Source: an uncultured Methanobrevibacter sp. (GTDB taxonomy: Archaea; Methanobacteriota; Methanobacteria; Methanobacteriales; Methanobacteriaceae). Taken from it: a stretch of 40,605 nucleotides of DNA. Position numbers and translations under genes: made by a program. The notes beneath the pieces were generated by a model, which was not told the origin of the DNA, did no database searches, and was given only the letters and a program-made list of their open reading frames with translations. Shown here piece after piece: positions 16,165 through 27,081 of the stretch; within the stretch, counting starts at the first letter, position 1, and every line of letters starts with the position of its first letter. Location of the stretch: positions 1-40,605 of the forward strand of contig NZ_CAMJCX010000013.1 in NCBI RefSeq assembly GCF_946404245.1, given 5' to 3'.

Positions 16165-17085
16165 CTAAGCATTTTCAGTCATTATTGGAACTACCTGTTT
16201 CTTACGTGAAACTACACCTTCAAGCAATACAGTATTGTCTTCCAATTTCACACCATATGCCTTTTCGACTAAAGATGCATCCTTACCTAATGCAATAACC
16301 TGGGAATTGCTGTTAACAATATCTGTGATTAAGAGCATGAACAAGTCTAAACCTTCATCATCAATTATTTTGTTAATTCCAGCTTCCAAATCATCTTTCA
16401 TAGCCATTACATCGGAAATATCAGCAGTGTTTACTTGATTTACAATTGATTTTACATCCTTAAAGTCAATCTGTTTTGCATCTAAAGCTAAGATTTCTTC
16501 AATTGAAAAACTGCTTAAGTCAGTTCCTGCTTTAAGCATTTCCAATCCGTATTCTTCAGCATCAACTTCAGCGATTTTAGCAAGTTTTTCAACAGCTGCC
16601 TTGTCATCTTCAGTTGTTGTTGGAGATTTTAAAAGTAAAGTGTCTGAAATAATAGCGGACAGCATTAATGTAGCTATTTCTTTTGTAATTTCAACACCAT
16701 TTTCTTCATATAATTTGCATAAGATTGTTTCAGTACATCCGACAGGTTCAAATCTTAAGAATAACGGATATGAGGTTTCCAATGCTAATTTATGATGGTC
16801 AACAACTTTTAAAATATTAGCATTTTCTAAATTATCTACTGATTCAGCAGGAGAGTTGTGATCTACCAAAATAACATTAGCGCCATCTTCAACATCATCT
16901 AAAAGTTCAGGCGCTTCCATATCCAAATAGTTTAAAATGAATTCAGTTTCTTTGTTAATATTTCCTAATCTGTAAGCTTGAGCTTCAGAATTTCCTAATT
17001 CTTTTTCTAAATTAGCCATTACTAAACTTGAAGTAATAGTGTCACTATCAGGACTTTTATGTCCAAAAACATAAGTTTTAACCAT
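16165..17085 (-). CDS. ppaC: Manganese-dependent inorganic pyrophosphatase
   Basis: 306 aa; VFGHKSPDSDTITSS, VDHNSPAES, VVDHHKLA, VGCTETILC, SRKKQVVP. Confidence 0.95.
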   Translation of the reverse strand: MVKTYVFGHKSPDSDTITSSLVMANLEKELGNSEAQAYRLGNINKETEFILNYLDMEAPELLDDVEDGANVILVDHNSPAESVDNLENANILKVVDHHKLALETSYPLFLRFEPVGCTETILCKLYEENGVEITKEIATLMLSAIISDTLLLKSPTTTEDDKAAVEKLAKIAEVDAEEYGLEMLKAGTDLSSFSIEEILALDAKQIDFKDVKSIVNQVNTADISDVMAMKDDLEAGINKIIDDEGLDLFMLLITDIVNSNSQVIALGKDASLVEKAYGVKLEDNTVLLEGVVSRKKQVVPIMTENA

Positions 17086-17280
17086 ATTATCTTTTCCTTT
17101 TTTAATAATTTATGAAACAATTATCAATATCAGTTATTAATATATCTTTTTTATCCATATTTAATATTGCTATTGAAACTGATTAAAACACACAATATTA
17201 TCATAAAAAATAGTACATCTGACCGTGAAGTAAAAAATACTGAGAAAAATTAAAAATTAAAAGAAAAAAAGTAAATTGAT

Positions 17281-18147
17281 TTAGTAATGACTTTGTGGAG
17301 TCATTCCTAAATGATGATCTTCGCTTTTCTTACCCGGTATTCCGTAAGCATCTGCTCTGCATTGAGTACATGCCCTGAATACAGGTATGATTTCTTCTAC
17401 TTGTTCTCTGACACTTTCCATCATTGAACAGTCAGGACGAGAATAATGTTTCATTTTAGCTAATGGAATTAACGGTAAAATGTTCATTAAAGAAGCGCCT
17501 CGTTTTTTAACTTCCTTAGCAATCTCAACAATATGCTCATCGTTTAATCCAGGAATCAATACTGAATTAACTTTAACCACCATACCATTTGCGGCTGCTT
17601 TTTCAACACCGTCCAACTGGTTTTGGATTAATATTTTTACTGCATCATAACCTTTGTAGATTTTTCCTTCATATTTAATAAATGAATAGATATCTACTGC
17701 AATATCAGGATCAATTGCATTGATTGTTACGGTAACAGAGTTTACTCCAAGCTCTGCAAGTCTGTCTGCATATTTTGGCAGTAAAAGTCCATTTGTACTC
17801 ATACATTTGATTAAGTCAGGATGTTCCTCTGCCATTTTTTCAAAGAATTTGAATGTTTCCTCATTAGCAAGAGAATCTCCCGGCCCTGCTACTCCTACAA
17901 CAGAAATCGGGCCTTCTGCAGTTACATCATTAACATGTTTAATTGCAGCATCTGCATCCATTACACAACTTGCGACACCAGGCCTGTCCTCTTCATTGTT
18001 AATATCCCTTGTACAGAAGTTACAGAAGATATTACATTTTGGTGCTACTGGTACATGTGCTCTACCTACTTTATCGTGCATTTTTTCATTGAAACATGGA
18101 TGTGCTTTTGTTATATGTGCAAATCTTGAACCTTTATGTTCAGCCAT
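17281..18147 (-). CDS. nifB: NifB-type radical SAM protein
   Basis: 288 aa; HPCFNEKMHDKVGRAHVPVAPKCNIFCNFCTRDINNEEDRPGV, GVAGPGDSLAN, CMSTNGLLLP, CTQCRADAYGIPGK. Confidence 0.93.
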   Translation of the reverse strand: MAEHKGSRFAHITKAHPCFNEKMHDKVGRAHVPVAPKCNIFCNFCTRDINNEEDRPGVASCVMDADAAIKHVNDVTAEGPISVVGVAGPGDSLANEETFKFFEKMAEEHPDLIKCMSTNGLLLPKYADRLAELGVNSVTVTINAIDPDIAVDIYSFIKYEGKIYKGYDAVKILIQNQLDGVEKAAANGMVVKVNSVLIPGLNDEHIVEIAKEVKKRGASLMNILPLIPLAKMKHYSRPDCSMMESVREQVEEIIPVFRACTQCRADAYGIPGKKSEDHHLGMTPQSHY

Positions 18148-18214
18148 ACTATCACCTCTCCGATTATATAACTCCCGTTATTTTGTATTGATACGAACAA
18201 ATATTTAAAGTTTT

Positions 18215-18772
18215 CTATTTACCACTCAACTCAGCAATATATTCATTAGCTTTTTCAATCCATGCATCTGCAATTAACTCGTCGGTAGCTACAACAGTAA
18301 TGATACCATCAGTGGACATGTCCTTGATAATCTTAAATCCTTCAGGCAATATCCTAAATATTGCATCATAGATTCTCCTTTGCAAATTGGAGTGAGGGTC
18401 ATCAATGACAATATTTTCCAAGTCCACATGATTACCTTCGATTTCAAGCTGATATCTATTAGGTTGATAAATTTCCTCACGGGAAAATCTTTTCCAAAGT
18501 TGTTTTAAAATGTTTGGAAGGTAATTCTCATTATCAATAAGGATTCTGGTAATATCATCCGCTTTAACATAACTGAGGTTAGCCACTTCACCAAAAGTGA
18601 TAGCGTTTGAAGTCTTTTTCATTTTTATAGCTAAGACAAATACCGGATCATCGGGATTGACATAAGCCCTTAAATCATCAACAGAAGCTCCAAGAACCAA
18701 ATCCTGAAAGATTTGTTTGATGATGATTTCATAAACTTCAGCTCCACGCTCATCATAGCATTCAACTAACAT
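18215..18772 (-). CDS. Methanogenesis marker protein 17
   Basis: 185 aa; identified by resemblance and by position next to the other marker genes. Confidence 0.75.
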   Translation of the reverse strand: MLVECYDERGAEVYEIIIKQIFQDLVLGASVDDLRAYVNPDDPVFVLAIKMKKTSNAITFGEVANLSYVKADDITRILIDNENYLPNILKQLWKRFSREEIYQPNRYQLEIEGNHVDLENIVIDDPHSNLQRRIYDAIFRILPEGFKIIKDMSTDGIITVVATDELIADAWIEKANEYIAELSGK

Positions 18773-18790
18773 TAAATCAACCCTTTAAAT

Positions 18791-20032
18791 TTATTTGTTA
18801 TCTTGTCTGTGTCCCATTCCAGATACTAAAAGAGCTGATCCGACAGCACCAATATGCTGGGAATATTCAGGGACAATAACTTCAATTCCACCTAAAGTCT
18901 CACTTACCGCTTCAACAAGACCGGAAATTAAACTTGTTCCCCCTACCTGGATTAAAGGTTCACGAATATCAATTTCCTGAAGTTGTTGTTCATAAACTTG
19001 TTCTGATACTGAGTGACATGCCGCAGCGGCCACATCAGCTTTGGAACCTCCTGCTGCAAGTGTAGTAACAAGGTCCTGAATACCGAATACAATACAGTAA
19101 GAGTTCAACATAGCTTTTCTCCAATCCCCTTGAACAGCCAGAGGACCTAATTCTGTAATATCAACATCTAACCTACGGGAAGTCATATCCAGGAATCTTC
19201 CGGATGCACCTGCACAGATACCACCCATAGTGAAGTTATCAGGAATACCGTTATTTACTGTAATTACCTTGTTGTCCATACCACCGATATCTAAAACAGT
19301 AGCTTCTCCTTTTTGACAGTCAGCAAGATATACTGCACCTTTTGCGTTAACGGACAATTCTTCTTGAACAAGTTCAGCGCCAAATTCCTGACCCATGGTA
19401 AACCTACCGTAACCTGTAGTTCCGATACCGTCCAAATCATCCCAGCCGTAATCAGTTTGGGAGAATGCTTCTGCAGCTGCGGTTTTTGCAGACTCGATAA
19501 TGTCTTTAGTGGATGTCCAACCGGTTCCGATTACCTTGTTGTTTTCCATAAGAACCGCTTTGGTTGTAGTTGAACCTGAATCTAAACCAAGAGTAAGTCC
19601 TTCTTGTTTTTCACGGGCAAGAATACTTCTACGAGTTACAGTAGTAGCTAATGCTTCCATACGGATAAACAATTCATCAGCTTTTGTTCTTTCAGTGAAT
19701 GAATATGTAACTACTGGGATACGAGTATTGTTTTGGATGAAACGTCTTACTTCATTTCTTACCAAAGCCGCTTCAGCACATCTAAAACAGGTTGCGATAA
19801 ATACCGCATCAGGTTTGGATCTGCCTTCAACAATAGCCATAGCTCTTGCAATCATTAATTTTAAACTTGAACTTTGAGCTGAAAATCCGAATTTTTCATA
19901 AGACTCATCAATGTAATCTAAATCAATTTCAGGAAGAACAATTTCTGCACCAAATTTGTTTGCTGCTTTTTCAATTTCCTTTTGAATTCCACTATATTCT
20001 GTTCCACATGAAACTAAAGCAATTTTAACCAT
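18791..20032 (-). CDS. Methanogenesis marker protein 15 (BadF/BcrA-type ATPase family)
   Basis: 413 aa; ASKHA-type [56 protein letters not shown]. Confidence 0.85.
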   Translation of the reverse strand: MVKIALVSCGTEYSGIQKEIEKAANKFGAEIVLPEIDLDYIDESYEKFGFSAQSSSLKLMIARAMAIVEGRSKPDAVFIATCFRCAEAALVRNEVRRFIQNNTRIPVVTYSFTERTKADELFIRMEALATTVTRRSILAREKQEGLTLGLDSGSTTTKAVLMENNKVIGTGWTSTKDIIESAKTAAAEAFSQTDYGWDDLDGIGTTGYGRFTMGQEFGAELVQEELSVNAKGAVYLADCQKGEATVLDIGGMDNKVITVNNGIPDNFTMGGICAGASGRFLDMTSRRLDVDITELGPLAVQGDWRKAMLNSYCIVFGIQDLVTTLAAGGSKADVAAAACHSVSEQVYEQQLQEIDIREPLIQVGGTSLISGLVEAVSETLGGIEVIVPEYSQHIGAVGSALLVSGMGHRQDNK

Positions 20033-20036
20033 ATTA

Positions 20037-20492
20037 TTATTCCTCCTCAGCAGTTTCTTCTAGTGAATCCACAAACTCATTAATCTGATTCACCATAACA
20101 TATGTTTCATCTTGATTAGTAGGATATGTAAGTTCTAAAACAGGAATGCCCTTATTCCTAAGTAAAAATATTGATAATTCATTAGTTCTTGCACAACCGA
20201 TACAACCAAAACCATATGGAGCTCCGTCAACAACAATTGCAGCCTCTGCCTCGTCTATGAGAGGTCCTATAATTGACATTCTTCCACGAACACCTGAAGG
20301 AACCTCAATAGCAGCGTATTTAAGACCTTTAATAGGGTCTTCTTCAGAAATGTTCATTGGTGGAGAATCAATCTCCGGGTCTTTGATTTTTTGTCTAATT
20401 TGTTTTTGAAGAACTAAAGGAGTATGACCTTTTCTTTCCAATAAATCTGCCAAGATTAATGAATTTGGAGGATAAACAGCTATTTTAACCAT
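20037..20492 (-). CDS. Methanogenesis marker protein 5
   Basis: 151 aa; [46 protein letters not shown]. Confidence 0.8.
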   Translation of the reverse strand: MVKIAVYPPNSLILADLLERKGHTPLVLQKQIRQKIKDPEIDSPPMNISEEDPIKGLKYAAIEVPSGVRGRMSIIGPLIDEAEAAIVVDGAPYGFGCIGCARTNELSIFLLRNKGIPVLELTYPTNQDETYVMVNQINEFVDSLEETAEEE

Positions 20493-20500
20493 ATTTTCAC

Positions 20501-20974
20501 CTATTCTTTATTTTCTAAACATTCATTCATGATTTTTTTAAATTCGTCAACGTCAACCGGTTTTTTATCTTCTATTTCAACATCATCTTTAGGGTTTTCT
20601 AAAGCTTCTGAAACAAAACCGAGTATTCTATATTCCTTTTCCATTTGGTGGAATCCTTCCCTAGGTCCAAACCTGTGACCTCTGCATCTTCTAGGATCCC
20701 CTGGAGCAAAACCTCTTTCTTTTGTGAAAATGTGATTAGGGTCAAGTTTTCTAATCTCCTTAATAGCTTTGTAAACATCTTCACTTTTTCCACTTATCAT
20801 AGATCCATAACAAGTATTCTTAATTGTAAGCGGCAAGCCTAGCATATGGAATGCAGTGACAACTTCCTGTTCACTTACATGAGCTCCAGGCCCAATAAAA
20901 ATCATACGAGTAATTACATCAGGGTCCCAATCTTCTTTACCCAAATCAGGACTCATTGTTAGATTCTGAGACAT
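20501..20974 (-). CDS. Methanogenesis marker protein 6
   Basis: 157 aa; [42 protein letters not shown]. Confidence 0.8.
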   Translation of the reverse strand: MSQNLTMSPDLGKEDWDPDVITRMIFIGPGAHVSEQEVVTAFHMLGLPLTIKNTCYGSMISGKSEDVYKAIKEIRKLDPNHIFTKERGFAPGDPRRCRGHRFGPREGFHQMEKEYRILGFVSEALENPKDDVEIEDKKPVDVDEFKKIMNECLENKE

Positions 20975-22493
20975 ATACTACAACTCCCTCTTTTAATTTT
21001 TCAAGACTGTCATAATCTGAAACAATATCACCAACAATGTTTGTTGCTCCAAATGTTTCTGCAGTTGGTCCGAATTCAGAGTTATCTTCGAATCTGATAC
21101 CGATTAAACCTGCACTTTTAGAAGACATGTTAGTAATACCGATTTGACCTCTTATTACTTTATCAACAGGATTATTTTCAGGAATTAAACCTTTAGCAGA
21201 TTTTTTATCCCCTTCAAACATGACTATATGCATTCCAGGCACTGCAAAGTGAACTTTAATCTGTCCAATAGGGTTTTCTAAAAGACCGGATAAAAGTTTG
21301 AAATATCTAACAGACCTTGGCGCATTATCAACAAATTTGATTTTGCATAAATCATCTTTATTTATGGCTTTAGTTATTACTTGACCTTCTCTTAGGATAT
21401 CGATAGTATGTTTAGGATTTTGCTCAACGATTATAGCATCATCATCAACAATTCCATCAATTAAATGTTCAACTCCAGCTTCAGACAATAGTTTTGTAGC
21501 TTCAGCCTGAGTTTTGTTTAATAACATCAATCTTTGCTGTTCTGATTTAACAGTAATAAAATCATTTTCCTTTGCAATATCAATAAGTTCCATACCTTGA
21601 ACAATATTACCTACAGTGGTGTGATTTGGAGTTAATACCCTATTTTCACGATAAATAAATAGTTTTCCAACACCTTTACCTTCATTTCTGATAGTCATTG
21701 TTCCTCTTGTTCTTTGAGTGGTATCCTCTTTAGGTTTTTCAAGTCCTTCCAACTCATAAACGCCTAAAAATGATTCACTGTCATAGGAAACTTTGATTCT
21801 ACCATCCTTAATTATGGAAAATAAGTGCTCTACACAGATTGGGGACTTATCATCAATATCAAATGAAATGTAGGTGTATAATTCATTGCCTTCTTCCAAT
21901 ACTGTTGACAAATCGGAAACGGAAGCACTGTCAGTGGTTGTGCTTCTCTCAATAATCGGTTCAATTCCGGTTACCCGATCATCATCTGTGAGATTTTCCA
22001 ATGTTTTTTTACCACCTATAACGCGAGCAAAAATACCCTTGTTGTATGGAGGCACACTATAAACATTGGTGGTATTCTCTTTAAGCATAATTAAATGAGT
22101 AGACTCATTACTAAAACTAGATAAACTTAAAACAACATCCCCTTCATAATATTTGAATTCATCATGGGTCGGTTCCAAATCAGTCACGATTGGTCCAATA
22201 GCCACTTCAGTAGGAGTGGACCAACGAATGTCCAAATCAATAAACTCTTCATATTGATTTTTCCATACATCAACGAGAGGTTTTGCTTCATCGATTTCAC
22301 TGAGTTGAATGATTATAGAACCTTGAGTTGTTTTAATTTTATATTTGCTTATATTCTTTTCAAGTTCCTTTTTACCTTTAATCAAACAAACAATACTACC
22401 AGGAGTATACGGGGCATTAGTTTCGTCAATTACCTCTTGGATTGAAGAACCTTCAGCCACGTCGATTTCTTCTCCATTAATTTTAATTAGCAT
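20946..22493 (-). CDS. Methanogenesis marker protein 3
   Basis: 515 aa; N-terminal MLIKINGEEIDVAEGSSIQEVIDE ubiquitin-like/ThiS-like start, cyclophilin-like repeats; overlaps mmp6 by 29 nt. Confidence 0.8.
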   Translation of the reverse strand: MLIKINGEEIDVAEGSSIQEVIDETNAPYTPGSIVCLIKGKKELEKNISKYKIKTTQGSIIIQLSEIDEAKPLVDVWKNQYEEFIDLDIRWSTPTEVAIGPIVTDLEPTHDEFKYYEGDVVLSLSSFSNESTHLIMLKENTTNVYSVPPYNKGIFARVIGGKKTLENLTDDDRVTGIEPIIERSTTTDSASVSDLSTVLEEGNELYTYISFDIDDKSPICVEHLFSIIKDGRIKVSYDSESFLGVYELEGLEKPKEDTTQRTRGTMTIRNEGKGVGKLFIYRENRVLTPNHTTVGNIVQGMELIDIAKENDFITVKSEQQRLMLLNKTQAEATKLLSEAGVEHLIDGIVDDDAIIVEQNPKHTIDILREGQVITKAINKDDLCKIKFVDNAPRSVRYFKLLSGLLENPIGQIKVHFAVPGMHIVMFEGDKKSAKGLIPENNPVDKVIRGQIGITNMSSKSAGLIGIRFEDNSEFGPTAETFGATNIVGDIVSDYDSLEKLKEGVVVYVSESNNES

Positions 22494-22616
22494 ACAATCT
22501 CCTAAGAATTTTTAATATTATATATTTATAATCTTATTATATATTAAAATTATTTATTTCATTTGCAAAAATTATATTTAACACATAATGCTAACAATAT
22601 ACTAGGAGAGATAAAT

Positions 22617-23372
22617 ATGGAAATCACACGCAAGCATATTTTTTCTTTATTAGTGATTATGATATTGGCTGTTGGAGCGGTTTCATTTGCAAGCGCATAC
22701 ACAGGAACAGGATTTTCCCACAGCGTTCCAAGTTCAAAATACTCAGACATGTCTGCTTCGGATATACTAAGCCAATACAGCGATACAGAGTGCCATGTTG
22801 AAGAAAGGGCAGTATGTACCCAGGTTGTCGATGGAGATACAATCTATTTGGACAATGGTGAAAAGGTCCGTTTTGTAGGAGTGAACACTCCAGAGAGAGG
22901 TGTTGAAGGATACATTGCATCAAAAAACTTTGTTCAAAAATTATGCTTAAATAAGGAAGTCGGATTGGACATTGACGATTCAAAACACAACGACAGATAC
23001 GGACGCACATTAGCAGTCGTCATTGTTGATGGAAAAAACGTTAATGAGATGCTTTTAAAAGAGGGCCTTGCTGAGATTATGTACATGCCTCCAAGCGAGT
23101 TTTACCCGTATAACTGGGCAAACAGCGACACTCATGTTGCTGATTCCCACAGCTCATCATCTTCATCATCAAGCTCCAGCTATTCAAGCGATAGCTCATC
23201 CTCAAGTTCTTCAGGATCCGGAAGCTATGTGGCTAATGCAAATACTGGAAAATTCCATGTTTCAAGTTGCAGCAGTGTGAACAAGATGTCTGAAGGAAAT
23301 AAAGTATATTTATCCAGCAGAGATGAAGCAATAAGCCAGGGATATGTTCCTTGCAAAAGGTGCAATCCTTAA
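22617..23372 (+). CDS. Secreted thermonuclease (SNase-like) with poly-Ser linker and Cys-rich Ada-like C-terminal domain
   Basis: Signal peptide; VDGDTIYLDNGEKVRFVGVNTPERG, DRYGRTLAVVIVDGKNVNEMLLKEGLA; SSSSSSSSSS linker; KFHVSSCSSVNKMSEGNKVYLSSRDEAISQGYVPCKRCNP. Start chosen at the SD-preceded ATG. Confidence 0.9.
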   Translation: MEITRKHIFSLLVIMILAVGAVSFASAYTGTGFSHSVPSSKYSDMSASDILSQYSDTECHVEERAVCTQVVDGDTIYLDNGEKVRFVGVNTPERGVEGYIASKNFVQKLCLNKEVGLDIDDSKHNDRYGRTLAVVIVDGKNVNEMLLKEGLAEIMYMPPSEFYPYNWANSDTHVADSHSSSSSSSSSSYSSDSSSSSSSGSGSYVANANTGKFHVSSCSSVNKMSEGNKVYLSSRDEAISQGYVPCKRCNP

Positions 23373-23409
23373 TTTTTTTATTTTTAAAAATAGTATTAAA
23401 AAATTAAAA

Positions 23410-23442
23410 ATGTAACTTAATGAAGTTACATCTGTTTTTTTT
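23410..23442 (+). terminator. Strong intrinsic-type terminator after the nuclease gene
   Basis: ATGTAACTT-AATG-AAGTTACAT followed by CTG and T8. Confidence 0.7.
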
Positions 23443-23481
23443 ACCGTCACACATATCGACAGCATCATTTTTATGAAGCGA

Positions 23482-24231
23482 TTATCGTACAGCCGGTTTC
23501 ATGGTAATATTTGAATATAGTAACCCCACGGAATAATTGCTGATACTTTCCAATATAGGGATAACGACTCCAATGTAGATTAAAAATCCGACATAAGGAA
23601 TTTCCATCACCCAGGCGGAAATAAATGTAAAGACAACCATCAGCACAGCCATGAATATTACCCATTTAACAATATTAATGACACCAATAGTTCTTATATC
23701 CTTTACAACTTCATTAACTTTTAATGCTTCTTTGAGACTGTTTAAATAAGCCAAACGGGCTTTTGCAAAAAACAGCAATATTTCAAACAGGATATAGATA
23801 ACGACCGCTGCAATTAAAAATACTCCCAATGTAAAGAAATATCTAAGAACACTCAGGTCAAATTTCAAATTGGCTCCTGATATGCTCAATATTGATAAGA
23901 AAATGAAAAGTACACATGCAGGCACAATCATATAAGCCATTCTCAACACCAATAAGCGAATGGAATCCCGTATGGTATCTCCAAAACTTAGTGATGGAAA
24001 CATTGTAGATTCATTCAAACCAATTTCAACCATGGAAAACAGATAGCCCGGCACAATTAGAATAAATAAAAACAATGAAAATAATCCGAATGCTAAAAGA
24101 TACCTGTTATCGGACACCCATGCGATTGGAATGGTGGATATTAAAATAAATAAAATAATCAGAATTGGCAGTTTCTTAATGTTCCTAAAAGGATATTTAA
24201 TAGAGTTAGATATGATCTTTCCGAAATCCAT
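23482..24231 (-). CDS. DUF4013-like multi-pass membrane protein
   Basis: 249 aa, several transmembrane helices, GKIISNSIKYPFRNIKKLPILIILFIL start and PGYLFSMVEIGLN. Confidence 0.65.
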   Translation of the reverse strand: MDFGKIISNSIKYPFRNIKKLPILIILFILISTIPIAWVSDNRYLLAFGLFSLFLFILIVPGYLFSMVEIGLNESTMFPSLSFGDTIRDSIRLLVLRMAYMIVPACVLFIFLSILSISGANLKFDLSVLRYFFTLGVFLIAAVVIYILFEILLFFAKARLAYLNSLKEALKVNEVVKDIRTIGVINIVKWVIFMAVLMVVFTFISAWVMEIPYVGFLIYIGVVIPILESISNYSVGLLYSNITMKPAVR

Positions 24232-24303
24232 ATTAACACCCTCAAAAATTACTTTTCATCTTATAATAGTCATCTATTTCTATCTCGTCAATGCGTAATC
24301 TAC

Positions 24304-25278
24304 TTACCTGAATATGAACACTGGATTTTTCTCCTGATTGAAAACTTCTGCCTGCTCATCCCCATAATTCAGTATAAGTGAATTGGAATCTGTAACTTCA
24401 CCAACCACATTTGCTTCAATGGAGAATCTTGACAGATATTCCTTAATGTATTCGCAGTAATCTTCATCTGCAGTGAAAACAAAACCGGAACCCGGATATG
24501 ACCTAAGCCAGTCTACCCATTCAACACTTTCATTTCTAGGAATATCTTCCAAATTGACAACTGCGCCTTTTTTAGAGGTTTCCAGAAGCATTTCCAAGGT
24601 TCCAAGAATTCCAGGATTTGAAATGTCCTTTCCGGATTTAATGTAATTGTTTTCAGCAAGATATTGGACTGCAGTGATTTGATCTTGAACCAGCTTTGCA
24701 TCCTTGTCATATGTGGTGTCCCAGTTTAAACTAAACATTTCATGAGGTTTTCCATCAAGGTCAATTGCGACAATTACCTTATCCCCAACTTCAGCTCCGA
24801 AACTTGTAATCATTTTATCCTTTTGGGCAATTCCAACGATAGCTACACCTAGAGAATCCACTTCACCGTCAGGGTGCAGATGTCCTCCGACCATCGGAAC
24901 TCCAAATTTTAAACAACCATCTTTGATTCCATTCAATAAATCCTCATAAATATCATCATTGCTTATTGACATTATGTTCACCATAGCCAGCGGTTTTCCA
25001 CCCATTGCAGCAATGTCATTTACATTTACGAGAACTGCACAGTATCCTGCCCAGTAAGGGTTTACATTCATAATGTCGCCCCATATTCCATCTGCCGCAA
25101 GCAATACCACCTGATTGTTTCCAATGTCAATAGCTGAAGCGTCATCGCCTATGTCAATGACAACATCACCTGAAACATTATACGCTTCATTTAAAAGTGA
25201 AATAACATTATCAATTGAACTTTTACGAGATACTCCTTTAAACTCTTGAATTTCCTTTACAAGATTTTTAAAATCCAA
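24304..25278 (-). CDS. Methanogenesis marker protein 2 (AIR synthase-related)
   Basis: 324 aa; GDDASAIDIGNNQVVLLAADGIWGD, VNVNDIAAMGGKPLAMVNI, PMVGGHLHPD. Confidence 0.85.
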   Translation of the reverse strand: MDFKNLVKEIQEFKGVSRKSSIDNVISLLNEAYNVSGDVVIDIGDDASAIDIGNNQVVLLAADGIWGDIMNVNPYWAGYCAVLVNVNDIAAMGGKPLAMVNIMSISNDDIYEDLLNGIKDGCLKFGVPMVGGHLHPDGEVDSLGVAIVGIAQKDKMITSFGAEVGDKVIVAIDLDGKPHEMFSLNWDTTYDKDAKLVQDQITAVQYLAENNYIKSGKDISNPGILGTLEMLLETSKKGAVVNLEDIPRNESVEWVDWLRSYPGSGFVFTADEDYCEYIKEYLSRFSIEANVVGEVTDSNSLILNYGDEQAEVFNQEKNPVFIFR

Positions 25279-25294
25279 AGATTACACTTCCTGT

Positions 25295-26410
25295 TTAGTT
25301 AATATAATTAATTTTGTATTTACAATTAATATTATTTATAATTTCGATAATTTTATCATGAACATCTTCAATGCTTGAATAATCATAAGTGACCTGTTTA
25401 TCGCCGAACATTATCCTCTTAATATCTTGACCGCAGATGTCATCAAAACCACTTTCAACTTCAAAGATGACAGAATTTTTAACCTTGAATCCATATTCGA
25501 CAACCTTGTCCAAATCCCCATCAGTTATTCCGACCACAGGTATATCAAATCTAAACAATATGTCAGAAGATATCAATGTTGTATCATCACCAACAGTAAT
25601 CACGAGAGATGAGTCCCTGAATTTGTATACGTCCTCACCTGCATGGTCCAAAAATGCAACCTTAAATTCATTAGGTTTTTCATGAGATATGACTCTTGGT
25701 GTGACTTCAGCATGCCTTAAAAGACCTGTCTTTATAATCGCAGAATCCAAATCAACCTCACCCAGCTTTTCAAGACCGTGCTGCTTTAACTCACCGCCAA
25801 CAATATCGACAATGTGGTTGTCCCTGGCAATCAGAGTGAGTTTGTCAGAATTGGTTTTACCGATGACAACACTGTTGACCATGATGTTTTCACCCGGACT
25901 GACTCCATGAACTATCCTCTGATTGATGCCAGCATCATCCTGCCTGATATGACAGTCATAAACCTCTTCCGGTGTCACGATAGCCAAATTTAGTCTTTGA
26001 GACAGTTCGTTGACAATTTCCAGATTATTATTCCATGCAATAATGCTTCCGTCCTCCTCACCGGGCCGTTCAATCTGGATTACTGGAATGTCATTGCTGG
26101 AAATTTTTTCCTTATAATGATTATAGACCTTATATCCGAATACCTGGCCTGTTACATTGGACTTTCCATAGTTTAACAAGAATATCACATCAACATTATC
26201 ATCATGAAATATCTTTAAGGAATCACTTGGAACCAGCTTTCGTGAAATGTCTATAACATTCTCCAAACTCGCATCAATTACAGCAGTCCTGCCCATAGTT
26301 CCGCCAAGTCTTGATGAGACTTCACCGTATTCCTTTAATAAATTAATTAACTTTAATGCATAACCAGAATCTATAACATTTGGTCCATGAACCACTACGC
26401 CTACCTTCAT
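25295..26410 (-). CDS. Conserved methanogen protein (DUF2117-like)
   Basis: 371 aa; MKVGVVVHGPNVIDSGYALKLINLLKEYGEVSSRLGGTMGRTAVIDA. Confidence 0.7.
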   Translation of the reverse strand: MKVGVVVHGPNVIDSGYALKLINLLKEYGEVSSRLGGTMGRTAVIDASLENVIDISRKLVPSDSLKIFHDDNVDVIFLLNYGKSNVTGQVFGYKVYNHYKEKISSNDIPVIQIERPGEEDGSIIAWNNNLEIVNELSQRLNLAIVTPEEVYDCHIRQDDAGINQRIVHGVSPGENIMVNSVVIGKTNSDKLTLIARDNHIVDIVGGELKQHGLEKLGEVDLDSAIIKTGLLRHAEVTPRVISHEKPNEFKVAFLDHAGEDVYKFRDSSLVITVGDDTTLISSDILFRFDIPVVGITDGDLDKVVEYGFKVKNSVIFEVESGFDDICGQDIKRIMFGDKQVTYDYSSIEDVHDKIIEIINNINCKYKINYIN

Positions 26411-26913
26411 CTGTTCACCTTAATTCTTTTCTTAAATATTTTAGATCCGCAAATTTCGCAGTCATCAAAGGGATAATCTTCAGGAAATTCCTTTTTACAG
26501 CCTTCACATACCTTCTTCCAATTGTAAATTCCTTTAATACCTTCAGTGATAATCCCCGAATAAGAAATATTCATAATCTTTAGAGTATTCTGTATTGTAT
26601 AATCATCAGTAATTACCTTTACATTTTCACCCTGTTGAGACATCATGTATGCAAGTGAAATTAATTTTTTATCAGGCAATGATAATCTTAAAATATCACC
26701 ACTTTCAGAAATAATAGTATTGACACAAGATAAATACTCTGATGGGACATCTTGTATAACTAATAAACCCTCATTGACTACTGAATCAAATTTTAATCGA
26801 GATTCAAAATCCTTTATTTCAGCAGTTATTTCAGGAACAGTGTAATTCCTTTTTGAAGTCAATTCAAAGCCGTTAATAAATGCTGATGCATCGAGCACAT
26901 AACAAATTTCCAT
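26407..26913 (-). CDS. nob1: Ribosome biogenesis endonuclease Nob1 (PIN plus zinc ribbon)
   Basis: MEICYVLDASAFINGFE (PIN domain), VITDDYTIQNTLKIMNI, CEGCKKEFPEDYPFDDCEICGSKIFKKRIK zinc ribbon. Confidence 0.9.
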   Translation of the reverse strand: MEICYVLDASAFINGFELTSKRNYTVPEITAEIKDFESRLKFDSVVNEGLLVIQDVPSEYLSCVNTIISESGDILRLSLPDKKLISLAYMMSQQGENVKVITDDYTIQNTLKIMNISYSGIITEGIKGIYNWKKVCEGCKKEFPEDYPFDDCEICGSKIFKKRIKVNR

Positions 26914-26991
26914 AATCATATTTTCTTGCACAAAATTAATAAATCTTAGCAAGAAAAATTAAGGAATTTGAAAAATGAGGTGAAATGGCAA

Positions 26992-27079
26992 TGGGGAGAA
27001 GATAGGAATAAGATTGGAAAAACTTTGGAATAAGATTAGAATAAGTTTTAAAGAAGTTTGGGACAAGTTTGGAAAAATC
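26992..27079 (+). repeat. Eight imperfect tandem 11-bp direct repeats, consensus about TTGGAATAAGT
   Basis: TGGGGAGAAGA / TAGGAATAAGA / TTGGAAAAACT / TTGGAATAAGA / TTAGAATAAGT / TTTAAAGAAGT / TTGGGACAAGT / TTGGAAAAATC, exact 11-nt register. Confidence 0.75.
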
Positions 27080-27081
27080 TA

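Noticed and set aside
16735-16760. GGTTCAAATCT resembling a tRNA T-loop
   Set aside because: Lies inside ppaC and has no accompanying acceptor, D or anticodon stems.
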